Source of the DNA: 2-02-FULL-45-10 sp046590235 | GTDB lineage: Bacteria > Patescibacteriota > Patescibacteriia > Magasanikbacterales > GWA2-37-8 | DNA: 18,926 nt | Direction of reading: 5' to 3' | Assembly: GCA_046590235.1 (NCBI GenBank) | Contig: JBKJTY010000017.1 | Span: forward strand, 1-18,926 | Shown: in pieces, positions 7,617-15,666 of the stretch | How the letters are laid out: each line of letters starts with the position of its first letter | Position numbering within the stretch: position 1 is the stretch's first letter | Translations under genes and position numbers: made by a program | The notes under the pieces: model-generated | The model's input: the letters and a program-made list of their open reading frames with translations, nothing else | Told to the model about the DNA's origin: nothing | The model's database searches: none

Positions 7617-8165
7617 ATGCGTATCGTGCATATAATTCCTGCAGCTTTTAATTACTTCGATGATATTCGCGATTTGGCAATGGCCGAAGTTGAAGCCGAA
7701 GTCGCATTGGGGATTGAAGCAGAAGCGTTTACTGTGCAATACGGCTCGGTTACTGAACGAATTTCTTCCAATGTTCAGAAAGTTGCGCCCACTAGAGTTT
7801 TCAAGGGTATGGTAACCGGCTCAGCAGTTGTGGATGCTTTAGATACATTTGATGTGGTGCATGTACACTGTCCAATACTTGGAATGATGAGAGAAATTAT
7901 CGCTTTTAAGAGGAAAAATCCGCAGGTTGCGCTACTGGTGACATATCATCGTCCAGTGGTAGTTCCAGACCTTTTCGCTTTATATATTTCATGGTATACT
8001 ATGTGGTACTTACCCCAGTTGCTCAGGGTAGCCGATGCCTTGGTAACGTCACCCGAAACTGGCGGCATTGCTCGAGCTGAACCACCTCGTTTTGAAGCCA
8101 ATTTGGCTAATCCACGACAAGGGGTATTAGATTATTTCGCTTTATATCAACAACTTGTTATTTAA
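7617..8165 (+). CDS. GT4-like protein with N-terminal domain only
   Basis: The 182 residues align by motif with the N-terminal Rossmann domain of GT4 glycosyltransferases: MRIVHIIPAA start, VVHVHCPI (80-87), LLVTYHRP (106-113) and ADALVTSP (139-146). After residue 146 the donor-binding domain with its EX7E motif is missing. The protein instead ends with LDYFALYQQL, which resembles the last helix of GT-B enzymes that folds back onto the N-terminal domain. It may be an in-frame internal deletion of a GT4 gene, a decaying copy, or a retained non-catalytic acceptor-binding protein. The reading frame is otherwise open, without frameshifts. The ATG at 7617 lies 1 nt after the previous stop; an ORF extension upstream to 7461 overlaps the methyltransferase in another frame and was rejected. 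Alone it should not be a glycosyltransferase. Confidence 0.72.
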   Translation: MRIVHIIPAAFNYFDDIRDLAMAEVEAEVALGIEAEAFTVQYGSVTERISSNVQKVAPTRVFKGMVTGSAVVDALDTFDVVHVHCPILGMMREIIAFKRKNPQVALLVTYHRPVVVPDLFALYISWYTMWYLPQLLRVADALVTSPETGGIARAEPPRFEANLANPRQGVLDYFALYQQLVI

Positions 8166-8180
8166 TTTAACTGTACACAT

Positions 8181-9044
8181 ATGGACGGTAAAAAAAGTTT
8201 CTTTGAACTTCTAGATCCGAAAAGCGCTCTGCTCGTCGGTGTAGCTGGTGGTTTATTATCTCTCGGCACAATTGGTTTCTTAGTTTTAGGTGGTATCATG
8301 CTTAAGGGCGCTTCATTTGGTTCTCCTGTTGCAACTGTACCTCTCGCACAAGCTGGCGACCAAAATGTTGGCCAAGCTGCTCCTGCAGTGGATGTTCCAA
8401 AAACTGACAAACCAAAAGTAGAATTGTTTGTCATGTCCTATTGTCCATACGGTTTACAGATGCAAAAAGCTTTGGTGCCAGCTTGGGATTTGTTAAAGAA
8501 TAAAGCTGATATTGATGTTAAATTTGTTTCTTATGCTATGCATGGTAAGAAAGAAATTGATGAAAACACACGTCAGTATTGTATCCAAAAGGAGCAGCCT
8601 ACAAAGTTTTCCGCATACCTTAAATGTTTCTTTGGTGCAGGCAGTAACAATGGTCAGGAAGCAGACTATAAGAAATGTTTGACTTCAGCTGGTGTTAATC
8701 AGACATCCGTAACCAGTTGTATGGCAAAAACTGATAAGACTTTCGGTATTACAACTAAATACAACGATCAGTCTAGTTGGTTGTCGGGTCAGTTCCCTCA
8801 GTACCCATTACAAGCTGATCTAAATGAAAAATACGGTGTACAAGGTTCTCCAACATTGGTTATCAATGGTGTGCAAGCTGAAGTATCTCGTACTCCAGAA
8901 TCAGTAAAACAAGCAATTTGTAATGCCTTTAATGTCGCTCCGGCAGAATGTGGTACAGCTTTGAACACTGGTTCATTTGATCCAGGTTTCGGCACCTCCC
9001 TCAGTGTTGGTGGAGGTTCAGCTGCCGCAGGTTGCGGGGTTTAA
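8181..9044 (+). CDS. Membrane-anchored thioredoxin-fold (DsbA/GILT-like) protein with CPYG site
   Basis: This 287-residue protein has a short cytoplasmic start, one membrane segment (about 17-41), an Ala/Pro-rich linker (about 42-78) and an extracytoplasmic thioredoxin-like domain. The first strand and active site read FVMSYCPYG (83-91), so the usual CXXC has lost its second cysteine (Cys88 present, Gly91 in its place). The cis-proline loop is GSPT (222-225, Pro224). Seven other cysteines (134, 149, 166, 180, 247, 257, 285) could pair, and the helical insertion with several cysteines recalls GILT and bacterial DsbA-like relatives. A monothiol isomerase, glutaredoxin-like or structural disulfide role is more likely than a classic dithiol oxidase; this is inference. 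It ends in AAGCGV. It lies 15 nt after the truncated GT gene, probably in the same transcript. Confidence 0.83.
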   Translation: MDGKKSFFELLDPKSALLVGVAGGLLSLGTIGFLVLGGIMLKGASFGSPVATVPLAQAGDQNVGQAAPAVDVPKTDKPKVELFVMSYCPYGLQMQKALVPAWDLLKNKADIDVKFVSYAMHGKKEIDENTRQYCIQKEQPTKFSAYLKCFFGAGSNNGQEADYKKCLTSAGVNQTSVTSCMAKTDKTFGITTKYNDQSSWLSGQFPQYPLQADLNEKYGVQGSPTLVINGVQAEVSRTPESVKQAICNAFNVAPAECGTALNTGSFDPGFGTSLSVGGGSAAAGCGV

Positions 9045-9056
9045 TTTAAATAACGT

Positions 9057-9365
9057 ATGGGACGCTTTAGTAAAGGATTATTTTTTGGAGGTGCCCTTGG
9101 CGCCGCTCTTATGTGGCTTAACGCTACACCCAAGGGTAAAGAGATGCGCGCTAAAATAGCGACGCATCTTGATCCTTTGTATAAAGAGCTTAAAAGCAGT
9201 CTCCAACAATTAGAAGGCCCAACTAAGGAAATGTATGAAGCCTTGGTTGAACGTGCTGTAGCTGAATATGCTGATAAGAAAGAAATGGCTGAAGATTATA
9301 AAGAGCAGCTAGTCCGCCAACTTAAGAAGAAGTGGAAGGATTTGGAAAAAGACCTTAAGAAATAA
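9057..9365 (+). CDS. YtxH-like small membrane-anchored coiled-coil protein
   Basis: The 102 residues begin with a glycine-rich hydrophobic segment (about 6-21, KGLFFGGALGAALMWL) followed by PKGKEMR and a long charged amphipathic helix (about 30-102) ending in a lysine-rich tail. This is the layout of the YtxH family, often annotated as gas-vesicle-like or general stress protein. The biochemical role is unknown; no gas vesicle genes are present. It starts 12 nt after the thioredoxin-fold gene and its stop codon lies at the foot of the downstream terminator stem, so it is the last gene of the plus-strand run. Confidence 0.8.
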   Translation: MGRFSKGLFFGGALGAALMWLNATPKGKEMRAKIATHLDPLYKELKSSLQQLEGPTKEMYEALVERAVAEYADKKEMAEDYKEQLVRQLKKKWKDLEKDLKK

Positions 9366-9406
9366 AATAAAAAAATCCAGTCGATTATGACTGGATTTTT
9401 TTATTT
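9365..9406. terminator. Bidirectional intrinsic terminator between convergent genes
   Basis: A perfect stem has a GC-containing core AATCCAGTC (9374-9382) pairing with GACTGGATT (9389-9397) around loop GATTAT. A/T pairing extends it to 18 bp. Runs of A on the left and T on the right make it work on either strand. The TAA of the YtxH-like gene (9363-9365) and the TAA of recJ (9405-9407) both reach into the base of the stem, so the two converging operons share it. Confidence 0.88.
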
Positions 9407-11222
9407 ACGCCGTTATTGTATTCTTAGAGGTAGGGATGGTTAGTTGATTGGTTTCAGTTCGTTTAATATCTTGTATCATTAACTGTAGATCTCGATTTCC
9501 TTTCCATTCGTTGACGCTAACTGTGAAGGCTAAATCAATTTTAGTGCCCGGCACAAGTTCGCGCCAGTTAGCCGGGTGTCGATCTTTGTTGCCAAAACCA
9601 AAGGCGATAGTTTTTTTGACGACATGGGAATTGTGTTTGACGAGAATGCGGAGGTGCTTGCCGTCTTGGCCTACAGAATCTACGCCCATGACGGTGAGAT
9701 CGGTGGCTGCGTAAAGTGGCTCATCATTGCCCATGCCGAATGGTTCAAATTTTTGAAGGGTATTGTAGAGATCCCAATTTATTTCTTCGAGATCAACCAA
9801 AGCATCAATTTTAATCTGAGGGGAAAGATCAAGTTGTTTAGTTCCTTCAGCTGCTTTTCCTAACAATGTTTTTTTGAAGTCTTCAAAGACTTCGCGGTTT
9901 TTGAGAGAAAAACCACAAGCTTGCGGATGTCCGCCGAACTTGTGGAAAAATTCTGGCATTGTTTTGAGCGCTTCAATCAAATTGAATCCTGGAACACTGC
10001 GGCCAGAGCCAGTAACAGTACCACCATTAATACCCATGGCTAAAACAGGTTTATAGAATTCTTCTTTGATGCGGCTGGCGATGAGGCCGAGGATGCCTGT
10101 AGCCCATGTTTCTCCAAAGGTGTAGAGAATCGGATTGTTAGACTGGTTTGTGTCTTTGATTTGTTGACGAGCCTCGGCGACTAGTTGGTCAGTTAGTTTT
10201 TGACGATCAACATTATTTTGGTCGAGCTGTGCGGCCAAACTAACAGCTTCTTCTTCGGTTTCTGCCATAAGAAGCGCATAGGCAACATTAGCATGGTCCA
10301 TGCGGCCAGCCGCGTTAATGCGCGGTGCAATTTGGAAGCCGATAGTTTGTGTATCAAAAACACGTTTTTGTTTGCCGGTTTCATCAATTAAACCAATCTG
10401 TTTAAAAAGTTTTTGAAGTCCGAGGTTGTGTGTTTTATTAAGGACGGTGAGGCCGTAGCGGACAAGTGCTCGTGATTCGCCAATGAGCGGTACCATGTCG
10501 CCAACAGTGGAGATAGACGCCAAATCAAGCAGCCATTTTTCAAAAGCTTCATGGGTTTGGCCATCTGGCATTAATTCGTTAGTTTCGTGGTGGCGTTTGA
10601 GTAATGCTTGGATCAATTTAAAGGCTACGCCGCCGCCTGCGAGGGTTTTATCTGGGTATCGTTCGTTAGGCACGAGTGGGTGGATAATCGCGTCTGCTGG
10701 AGGGAATTTGGCCGGCATAGCGTGATGGTCGGTGATAATCACTTGCATGCCAAGCTCTTTGGCAAAAGCAACTTCTTCAGTGTTGCTAATACCGCAATCG
10801 CAGGTAATGATAAGTTCGGTATTACTATCTTTGAGCATTTGGACGGTCCGCTTATTCAAGCCGTATCCGTCGAGTTCACGGTGGGGGAGGAACGTGTCAG
10901 TGTGTGCCGCACCTAATTTTTTAAGTGTTGTCATGATGATTGCGGAGGCGCAAACGCCGTCAGCATCATAATCGCCGTGCACTACGATTTTTTTGTTGAG
11001 TTTAATACAGTCAAAAATTATTTTGACTGCTTTTTCCATGTCATTAAATAAAAATGGGTCATGGACATCACGTGCGTAGTTTGGATTTAGAAAGGAAGTT
11101 ATTTTTTCAGGTTCACGTTGTCCGCGGTTCCAGAGTAAGCGAGCGACGAGCGGTGGAAGTTCTGGGTGCGCAGCAATAAACTCAGCAGCCGGTGCTTCTT
11201 GAAAGATCCATTTTTTCTCCAT
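9405..11222 (-). CDS. recJ: Single-stranded-DNA-specific 5'-3' exonuclease RecJ
   Basis: This 605-residue DHH-family nuclease degrades single-stranded DNA 5 prime to 3 prime in recombinational and mismatch repair. Metal-binding motifs are visible: DYDADG (84-89), CDCG (141-144) and DHH (165-167), followed by the family GGGVAFKL segment. The DHHA1 domain carries TGSGRSVPG and FGGHPQACGF, and a C-terminal OB-fold region ends the protein. The length is normal. The chosen ATG gives the expected MEKKW start; an upstream in-frame TTG (11276) would overlap the small membrane ORF. It is the last gene of the minus-strand operon, 4 nt after the 32-residue peptide gene, and its stop lies in the shared terminator. 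Confidence 0.95.
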   Translation of the reverse strand: MEKKWIFQEAPAAEFIAAHPELPPLVARLLWNRGQREPEKITSFLNPNYARDVHDPFLFNDMEKAVKIIFDCIKLNKKIVVHGDYDADGVCASAIIMTTLKKLGAAHTDTFLPHRELDGYGLNKRTVQMLKDSNTELIITCDCGISNTEEVAFAKELGMQVIITDHHAMPAKFPPADAIIHPLVPNERYPDKTLAGGGVAFKLIQALLKRHHETNELMPDGQTHEAFEKWLLDLASISTVGDMVPLIGESRALVRYGLTVLNKTHNLGLQKLFKQIGLIDETGKQKRVFDTQTIGFQIAPRINAAGRMDHANVAYALLMAETEEEAVSLAAQLDQNNVDRQKLTDQLVAEARQQIKDTNQSNNPILYTFGETWATGILGLIASRIKEEFYKPVLAMGINGGTVTGSGRSVPGFNLIEALKTMPEFFHKFGGHPQACGFSLKNREVFEDFKKTLLGKAAEGTKQLDLSPQIKIDALVDLEEINWDLYNTLQKFEPFGMGNDEPLYAATDLTVMGVDSVGQDGKHLRILVKHNSHVVKKTIAFGFGNKDRHPANWRELVPGTKIDLAFTVSVNEWKGNRDLQLMIQDIKRTETNQLTIPTSKNTITA

Positions 11223-11226
11223 AGGA

Positions 11227-11325
11227 TTACTGTAAAGCCGGTAAAATACTGGTGAGTACCATGGCAATGATGCCAAAGACAGCTACGACAGACCAAAGGG
11301 CTTTAAGTGTTTTTTGTTTCATCAT
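11227..11325 (-). CDS. 32-residue single-pass membrane peptide
   Basis: A short ORF begins with two consecutive ATG codons (11325 and 11322), has a basic start (MMKQKTLKALW) and then an uninterrupted hydrophobic helix (about 11-31) with ILPALQ at the end. Its first ATG overlaps the HAD stop as ATGA, and its stop is 4 nt before the recJ ATG. It fills the whole gap between two real genes, in register with the coupled spacing of the operon, and has T at -1 like the other starts. It is too short for homology assignment by eye. It may be a true small membrane protein or a coupling ORF that delivers ribosomes to recJ. Confidence 0.6.
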   Translation of the reverse strand: MMKQKTLKALWSVVAVFGIIAMVLTSILPALQ

Positions 11326-11918
11326 ACTGATACGTGTTTGCTTAATTTATTTTGTAAATCGTGTAATGTTGTGTAATAAATCGTATTCAGGCCGAAATCT
11401 TGTGCTTCTTTGATCACACTCATGGTGTCTTCAATTAATATTATTTCTTCAGGATGATCAACGTGGAGATTGTCTGTTATTTTTGTAAAAAATTGTTTTT
11501 GTGGTTTTTTTGCGTGTAGTTCGTTAGAGACAAATATGCCATCAAACAATTTGTTTAAACCAAGTTTGTTCCAGATGTAATCAGTACGGTACTTTTCTTG
11601 GTTAGTTGCTAAATAGCACTTAGTACCATTTGCGCGCAATTTTTCTACCAATGCTAGTACTGCTTGGTCAATATCTTGGTGGTGGGTAAACCAATAGGTG
11701 AGTAGTTCATCAACTGATTTGTCCCATTTCCAAACTGATAAGTAAGGTTTCAGCGCTTCTTTAAGATCAGCGTCACCGGTTAAACATTTTTGAAATTCTT
11801 TGGTGAAGAATGGAAACATGTCTTCCGGTGTTAATCCAAATTCGGCCGCGTAGACAGTACTAAAGATTGGATCTTTAATGATGACGCCATCGAGATCGAA
11901 AAGGATTGCTTTAATCAT
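11322..11918 (-). CDS. HAD-superfamily hydrolase (phosphatase)
   Basis: The 198 residues have the HAD motifs in order: FDLDG (7-11, nucleophile Asp8 and acid Asp10), ATNQ (104-107, motif II Thr105), Lys138 in KKPQ (motif III) and IEDT (162-165, Glu163-Asp164, motif IV). An alpha-helical cap lies between motifs I and II (about 16-90), giving a small HAD-IA phosphatase resembling phosphoglycolate or beta-phosphoglucomutase-like enzymes. The substrate is unknown. It overlaps the upstream pyrophosphohydrolase gene by 4 nt (ATGA), so the two may act together on damaged or surplus nucleotides; that link is inferred from position only. Its TGA stop overlaps the next small ORF. Confidence 0.87.
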   Translation of the reverse strand: MIKAILFDLDGVIIKDPIFSTVYAAEFGLTPEDMFPFFTKEFQKCLTGDADLKEALKPYLSVWKWDKSVDELLTYWFTHHQDIDQAVLALVEKLRANGTKCYLATNQEKYRTDYIWNKLGLNKLFDGIFVSNELHAKKPQKQFFTKITDNLHVDHPEEIILIEDTMSVIKEAQDFGLNTIYYTTLHDLQNKLSKHVSV

Positions 11919-12226
11919 ACAATTTCAGTTCGCTCAAGAATAATACGTTTGGAAAAGCCACCCTTTTTTTCTGCTTTATCCAGTTTAGCTTTTGTAACTT
12001 CTTCTGCGGATATTTTTTTGAATTCTGCTAGAGCTGTCAGAACTTCTTGTAAGTCAGCCATTTCTTCGGCTGAAGGTTTAGCTTTAAATTCTCGCGCCTC
12101 TTCGATTAATTTTTTATACAACGCTTGTTCATATTCCTGGTCGTCGGCAATATGTGTGTAAACTTTTTCTCCCTTAGCTTCAATGCTACTCGGGATGTTG
12201 TCGCGGACAAGCTTGTTGTATTCCAT
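11915..12226 (-). CDS. MazG-like nucleotide pyrophosphohydrolase
   Basis: The 103 residues begin with the YNKLVRDNIP motif of a MazG-related all-alpha NTP pyrophosphatase group, followed by helices bearing the acidic residues expected for magnesium binding (KLIEEAREF near 39-47, and EEMADLQEVL near 54-63, an EEXXD-type pattern). Proteins of this type hydrolyse nucleoside triphosphates to monophosphate and pyrophosphate and are thought to clean the nucleotide pool. The length is typical for a stand-alone single domain. It starts 3 nt after the lepA stop and overlaps the HAD gene by 4 nt. Confidence 0.85.
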   Translation of the reverse strand: MEYNKLVRDNIPSSIEAKGEKVYTHIADDQEYEQALYKKLIEEAREFKAKPSAEEMADLQEVLTALAEFKKISAEEVTKAKLDKAEKKGGFSKRIILERTEIV

Positions 12227-12229
12227 ATA

Positions 12230-14041
12230 TTAGCGTTTTAAGACTGCTAAGTAAGCTTCAGTTGGAATGTCTACTCTACCATGCGCCTTCATATCTTTCT
12301 TACCTTTCTTCTGGCGCTGCAAGAGTTTTAATTTACGGGTGTAGTCGCCACCGCTCATTTTAGCCAAAACGTCTTTACGGAGGGCTGAGATGCGTTCGGA
12401 TGCAATAACTTTACCACCAATCGCTGCTTGTATTTTAAGGTCAAACTGCTGTTTAGGCAAGGACTCTTTGAGAGATTCACAAATCTTCTTACCCGCAGCG
12501 TACGATTGGTCGCGCCAAACAATGGTAGATAGTGATTCTACCGGGTCTTCGGCAACTAAAATTTCCAGTTTAACGACATCTGTTGGTTGGTAGCCGATCA
12601 GTTCGTAGTTCATGGAAGCGTAACCGGACGTAACTGTCTTGAGTTTGTCATAAAAATCGGTAATCAAAGAGGCGAGCGGGATTTCGTAGTGTAACAAAGC
12701 GCGCTGGTCTGAACCGGAACTTAAATATTCAGTATTAATGTATTTGCCTTTGCGGTCGGTAATCAGACCCATAACACCACCAACGTAATCTTTTGGGGTA
12801 ATGACATCGAGTTTCATCCATGGTTCTTGCATGCTTTCAATAAAGGAAGCGTTAGGCATTTCTTGTGGACTATGCACAGTCATTTCTTCTTTGTTTGTTT
12901 TGGTAAGATAGTAGGCAACACTAGGAACAGTGATGATAATTTCTAAATCGTATTCGCGTTTAAGACGTTCTTGGAAAATATCCAAGTGCAACATACCGAG
13001 GAAACCACAGCGGAAACCAAAACCAAGGGCATGGGAATGCTCTGGCTCGTAAATAAGAGATGAGTCGCTCAGTTTTAATTTATCGATAGCAGTACGAAGA
13101 TCTTCGTACGCGTCACCTTCTTTAGGGAAAATACCTGCGTAAACCATTGGTTTGACTTCGCGGTAACCAGGAAGTGCTTCGTTGGCTGTTCCGCCATTCT
13201 TTTCACTGTTGAGGTGTGTGATGGTATCACCAACGCGACAATCGCGGACATCTTTTAATCCGGTAACAACATAGCCAATTTCACCGTTAGCAATTTTATC
13301 GGCTGGGCTAAACTTTGGAGTGTAATAACCAATTTCAAGAACTTCAGCCGGAGCCTGGGTGGACATGAGGAAAATCTTGTCGCCCTTTTTGATTTCGCCA
13401 TCAACCATACGTACCGATGCTACAACACCTTTAAATTCGTTGTACATGGAATCAAAAATAACTGCGCGCGGTGCCATTCCTTGATTGTCAGCCGGTGGTT
13501 TGATGCGCTCGATAACGGCTGCCAAAATATCGGTCACGCCAATACCGGTTTTACCAGAAGCTAAAATAATATCTTTTTCATCGCAACCGATCAGGTTAAT
13601 GATTTCTTCTTTGGTTTTTTCGACATTTGCAATTGGCATGTCGATTTTGTTGATAACCGGGATGATAGTGAGGTTTTGTTCAAGCGCTAGGTACAAATTA
13701 CCGATGGTTTGGGCTTGTACGCCTTGGGTAGCATCAACCAGGAGGATTGCGCCTTCTACCGAAGCAAGCGAACGTGAAACTTCATAGGTGAAGTCTACGT
13801 GGCCTGGGGTGTCGATCAGGTCTAAAATATAGTCTTCGCCCTTATATTCATATTTCATGCGGACAGGCGTGAGCTTGATGGTAATACCGCGTTCGCGTTC
13901 CAAATCCATGGAATCAAGCAATTGGGACTTCATTTCGCGAGATGAGACAGTCTTGGTGTATTCTAAAAAACGATCAGCCAGCGTTGATTTGCCGTGATCG
14001 ATATGGGCGATAATACAGAAATTTCGGATATTTTTATTCAT
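12230..14041 (-). CDS. lepA: Elongation factor 4 (LepA), translational GTPase
   Basis: The 603-residue ribosome-associated GTPase carries the G1 motif AHIDHGKS (12-19), the switch I sequence RERGITIK, the G3 motif DTPGHVDF and the G4 motif NKID. EF-G-like domains follow, then the LepA-specific C-terminal domain with conserved basic KLLQRQKKGKKDMK and GRVDIPTEAY. Length and domain order are standard. LepA binds ribosomes and influences back-translocation or initiation and ribosome assembly. The ATG at 14041 is 1 nt after the murJ stop. An in-frame TTG at 14068 lies inside murJ and adds nine non-conserved residues. Confidence 0.97.
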   Translation of the reverse strand: MNKNIRNFCIIAHIDHGKSTLADRFLEYTKTVSSREMKSQLLDSMDLERERGITIKLTPVRMKYEYKGEDYILDLIDTPGHVDFTYEVSRSLASVEGAILLVDATQGVQAQTIGNLYLALEQNLTIIPVINKIDMPIANVEKTKEEIINLIGCDEKDIILASGKTGIGVTDILAAVIERIKPPADNQGMAPRAVIFDSMYNEFKGVVASVRMVDGEIKKGDKIFLMSTQAPAEVLEIGYYTPKFSPADKIANGEIGYVVTGLKDVRDCRVGDTITHLNSEKNGGTANEALPGYREVKPMVYAGIFPKEGDAYEDLRTAIDKLKLSDSSLIYEPEHSHALGFGFRCGFLGMLHLDIFQERLKREYDLEIIITVPSVAYYLTKTNKEEMTVHSPQEMPNASFIESMQEPWMKLDVITPKDYVGGVMGLITDRKGKYINTEYLSSGSDQRALLHYEIPLASLITDFYDKLKTVTSGYASMNYELIGYQPTDVVKLEILVAEDPVESLSTIVWRDQSYAAGKKICESLKESLPKQQFDLKIQAAIGGKVIASERISALRKDVLAKMSGGDYTRKLKLLQRQKKGKKDMKAHGRVDIPTEAYLAVLKR

Positions 14042-14042
14042 A

Positions 14043-15665
14043 CTATTTGAGGTGTTCGGCTTCATCAATTCCTTCTTTAATATTCCAGAAACCCATCCAT
14101 TTTTTTCTGAAACTCTGGGTAAAATCGGTCATTTCTTCTACTTTTAGAAGATAACAGAGTACCCCGTAGATGAGAAGGCCTACTGTACCAGAAATGAGGC
14201 CTTGAAGCAAGATGCCCCAAAAGTAATCAAGGTTAAATAAAGAACCAAGGGGAATCTTCATGAAATAGATGGCTAAGCCCATTGCTAGTGCTGCTGTGGA
14301 GACTTTATAGATAAAAGTCATAATTGCATAACCGTCGATCCCACCTAATGTACGGCGGAGATATATAATTAGTAGGGTTATGTTAAGTATGCTGCCGATT
14401 GAGCTACCAAGTGCCAAGCCGGCGACGCCAAAGCGTCCCATGAAGAAAAGACAGCAGATAATAGTAACGATTTCTGTCGCTATACTGATTAAGAAAGGAG
14501 TTTTGCTGTTAGAAAGCGCAAAAAATGCACGGGCATAGAGTGGGATTAGAGCTTGAGCGATTAAACCGAAGGCAAAAAAGGCGAGTGTGTTAGCGGTGGC
14601 AATTGTTGCGTTCCAGTCAAAAGCACCACTTCCAAGAATGACGCGTACAATTTGAGCGCGTAAAAGTAGGATGGCTACCATTACTGGTATAATGAGGAAG
14701 AGAATTTTTCGAGTGGTCTCACTAACCTTTTCCACAAAGACATCTTTATTTTTCTGTGTGGCAATTTGTGATAATACTGGAAAAACAGCCAGTGCGAATG
14801 GAATTGCAATAAGACCGGTTGGTACCGCATGCAAATTATCTGCGAAATTATAAATAGTTACTGAGCCAGCGGAGAGTAGTGTTGCTAAAATAGTAATGAC
14901 GATGGTGTTAATTTGATGTATGGCCAAACCAAGTGTTCGCGGCAACATTAATTTGCCAATGAGTCTCGTATTAGGATCTTTAAGATCAAGGATCCATTGC
15001 CAGCGATACCCATTTTTATAAACACCAATAGTTTGGACAAAGACGTGCAAAAGTGTCCCGAGTACAACACCCCAGGCTAAACCCATAGGACCCATCATCG
15101 GAGTGAGTGCTAGTACACCGAGGATAATACCAAGATTATAGAAAACAGGAGCTAGCGAATAGATGAAAAATTGTCTGAGAGATTGTAAGACGCCGCCAAA
15201 TACCATGGATATACCAAGTAGAAATGGTGATATAAACATGATGCGTGTAAAGTTGATAGCTAAGTTTGAGGTTTCTGAATCAAAACCTTGGAATAGAAGG
15301 TGAGTAAGTGGTGTGGTAAAGATAATGCCTAAACTTGAAAGGACAAATAAGGTGATGCCGACAATGTTTATTATGTTATTTGCCAATTTCCAAGCAATTT
15401 CTTTGGTCTTGTCTGTGTTTAAGAGCTTTGTGAAAGTTGGGATGAATCCAGCAGTTAGCGCACCAACTATGAGCAGGTTATATATCAGGTCTGGAATTTT
15501 AAAAGAAGCATAATAGGCGTCCATGATCGGGCCGGCGCCAAAATAGTGGGCAAAAACGCGGTCGCGTATAATGCCGATACAACGGCTAGCGAGAGTTGCT
15601 AACCCGATGATAATAGCTGCCCCCGTCACCGTTTTTGATTCTGATGTAAGCAGTTTAGAAATCAT
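14043..15665 (-). CDS. murJ: Lipid II flippase MurJ (MviN family)
   Basis: This 540-residue polytopic membrane protein belongs to the MOP superfamily. The N-terminal signature is visible: LASRCIGIIRDRVFAHYFG (26-44) followed by DAYYASFKIPDL. About fourteen hydrophobic segments are spaced through the length, and conserved arginines occur early, as expected of MurJ. It moves undecaprenyl-pyrophosphate-linked peptidoglycan precursor across the inner membrane. A role in exporting another lipid-linked glycan cannot be excluded given the glycan genes nearby. It starts 1 nt after the stop of the upstream unknown gene and ends 1 nt before lepA. It is the only start in the window with C rather than T at position -1. 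Confidence 0.95.
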   Translation of the reverse strand: MISKLLTSESKTVTGAAIIIGLATLASRCIGIIRDRVFAHYFGAGPIMDAYYASFKIPDLIYNLLIVGALTAGFIPTFTKLLNTDKTKEIAWKLANNIINIVGITLFVLSSLGIIFTTPLTHLLFQGFDSETSNLAINFTRIMFISPFLLGISMVFGGVLQSLRQFFIYSLAPVFYNLGIILGVLALTPMMGPMGLAWGVVLGTLLHVFVQTIGVYKNGYRWQWILDLKDPNTRLIGKLMLPRTLGLAIHQINTIVITILATLLSAGSVTIYNFADNLHAVPTGLIAIPFALAVFPVLSQIATQKNKDVFVEKVSETTRKILFLIIPVMVAILLLRAQIVRVILGSGAFDWNATIATANTLAFFAFGLIAQALIPLYARAFFALSNSKTPFLISIATEIVTIICCLFFMGRFGVAGLALGSSIGSILNITLLIIYLRRTLGGIDGYAIMTFIYKVSTAALAMGLAIYFMKIPLGSLFNLDYFWGILLQGLISGTVGLLIYGVLCYLLKVEEMTDFTQSFRKKWMGFWNIKEGIDEAEHLK

Positions 15666-15666
15666 G

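Noticed and set aside
7995..8000. TATACT inside the truncated GT gene as promoter of the thioredoxin-fold gene
   Set aside because: It is about 180 nt from that start and has no -35; the position differs from the other TATACT boxes.
9057..9365. Gas vesicle protein
   Set aside because: The YtxH-type layout is sometimes labelled this way, but there are no gas vesicle structural genes and the resemblance is to a generic membrane-anchored helix.
11223..11276. TTG start of recJ giving 18 more residues
   Set aside because: It overlaps the small membrane ORF out of frame and the extra residues do not match RecJ N-termini; the ATG at 11222 is better.
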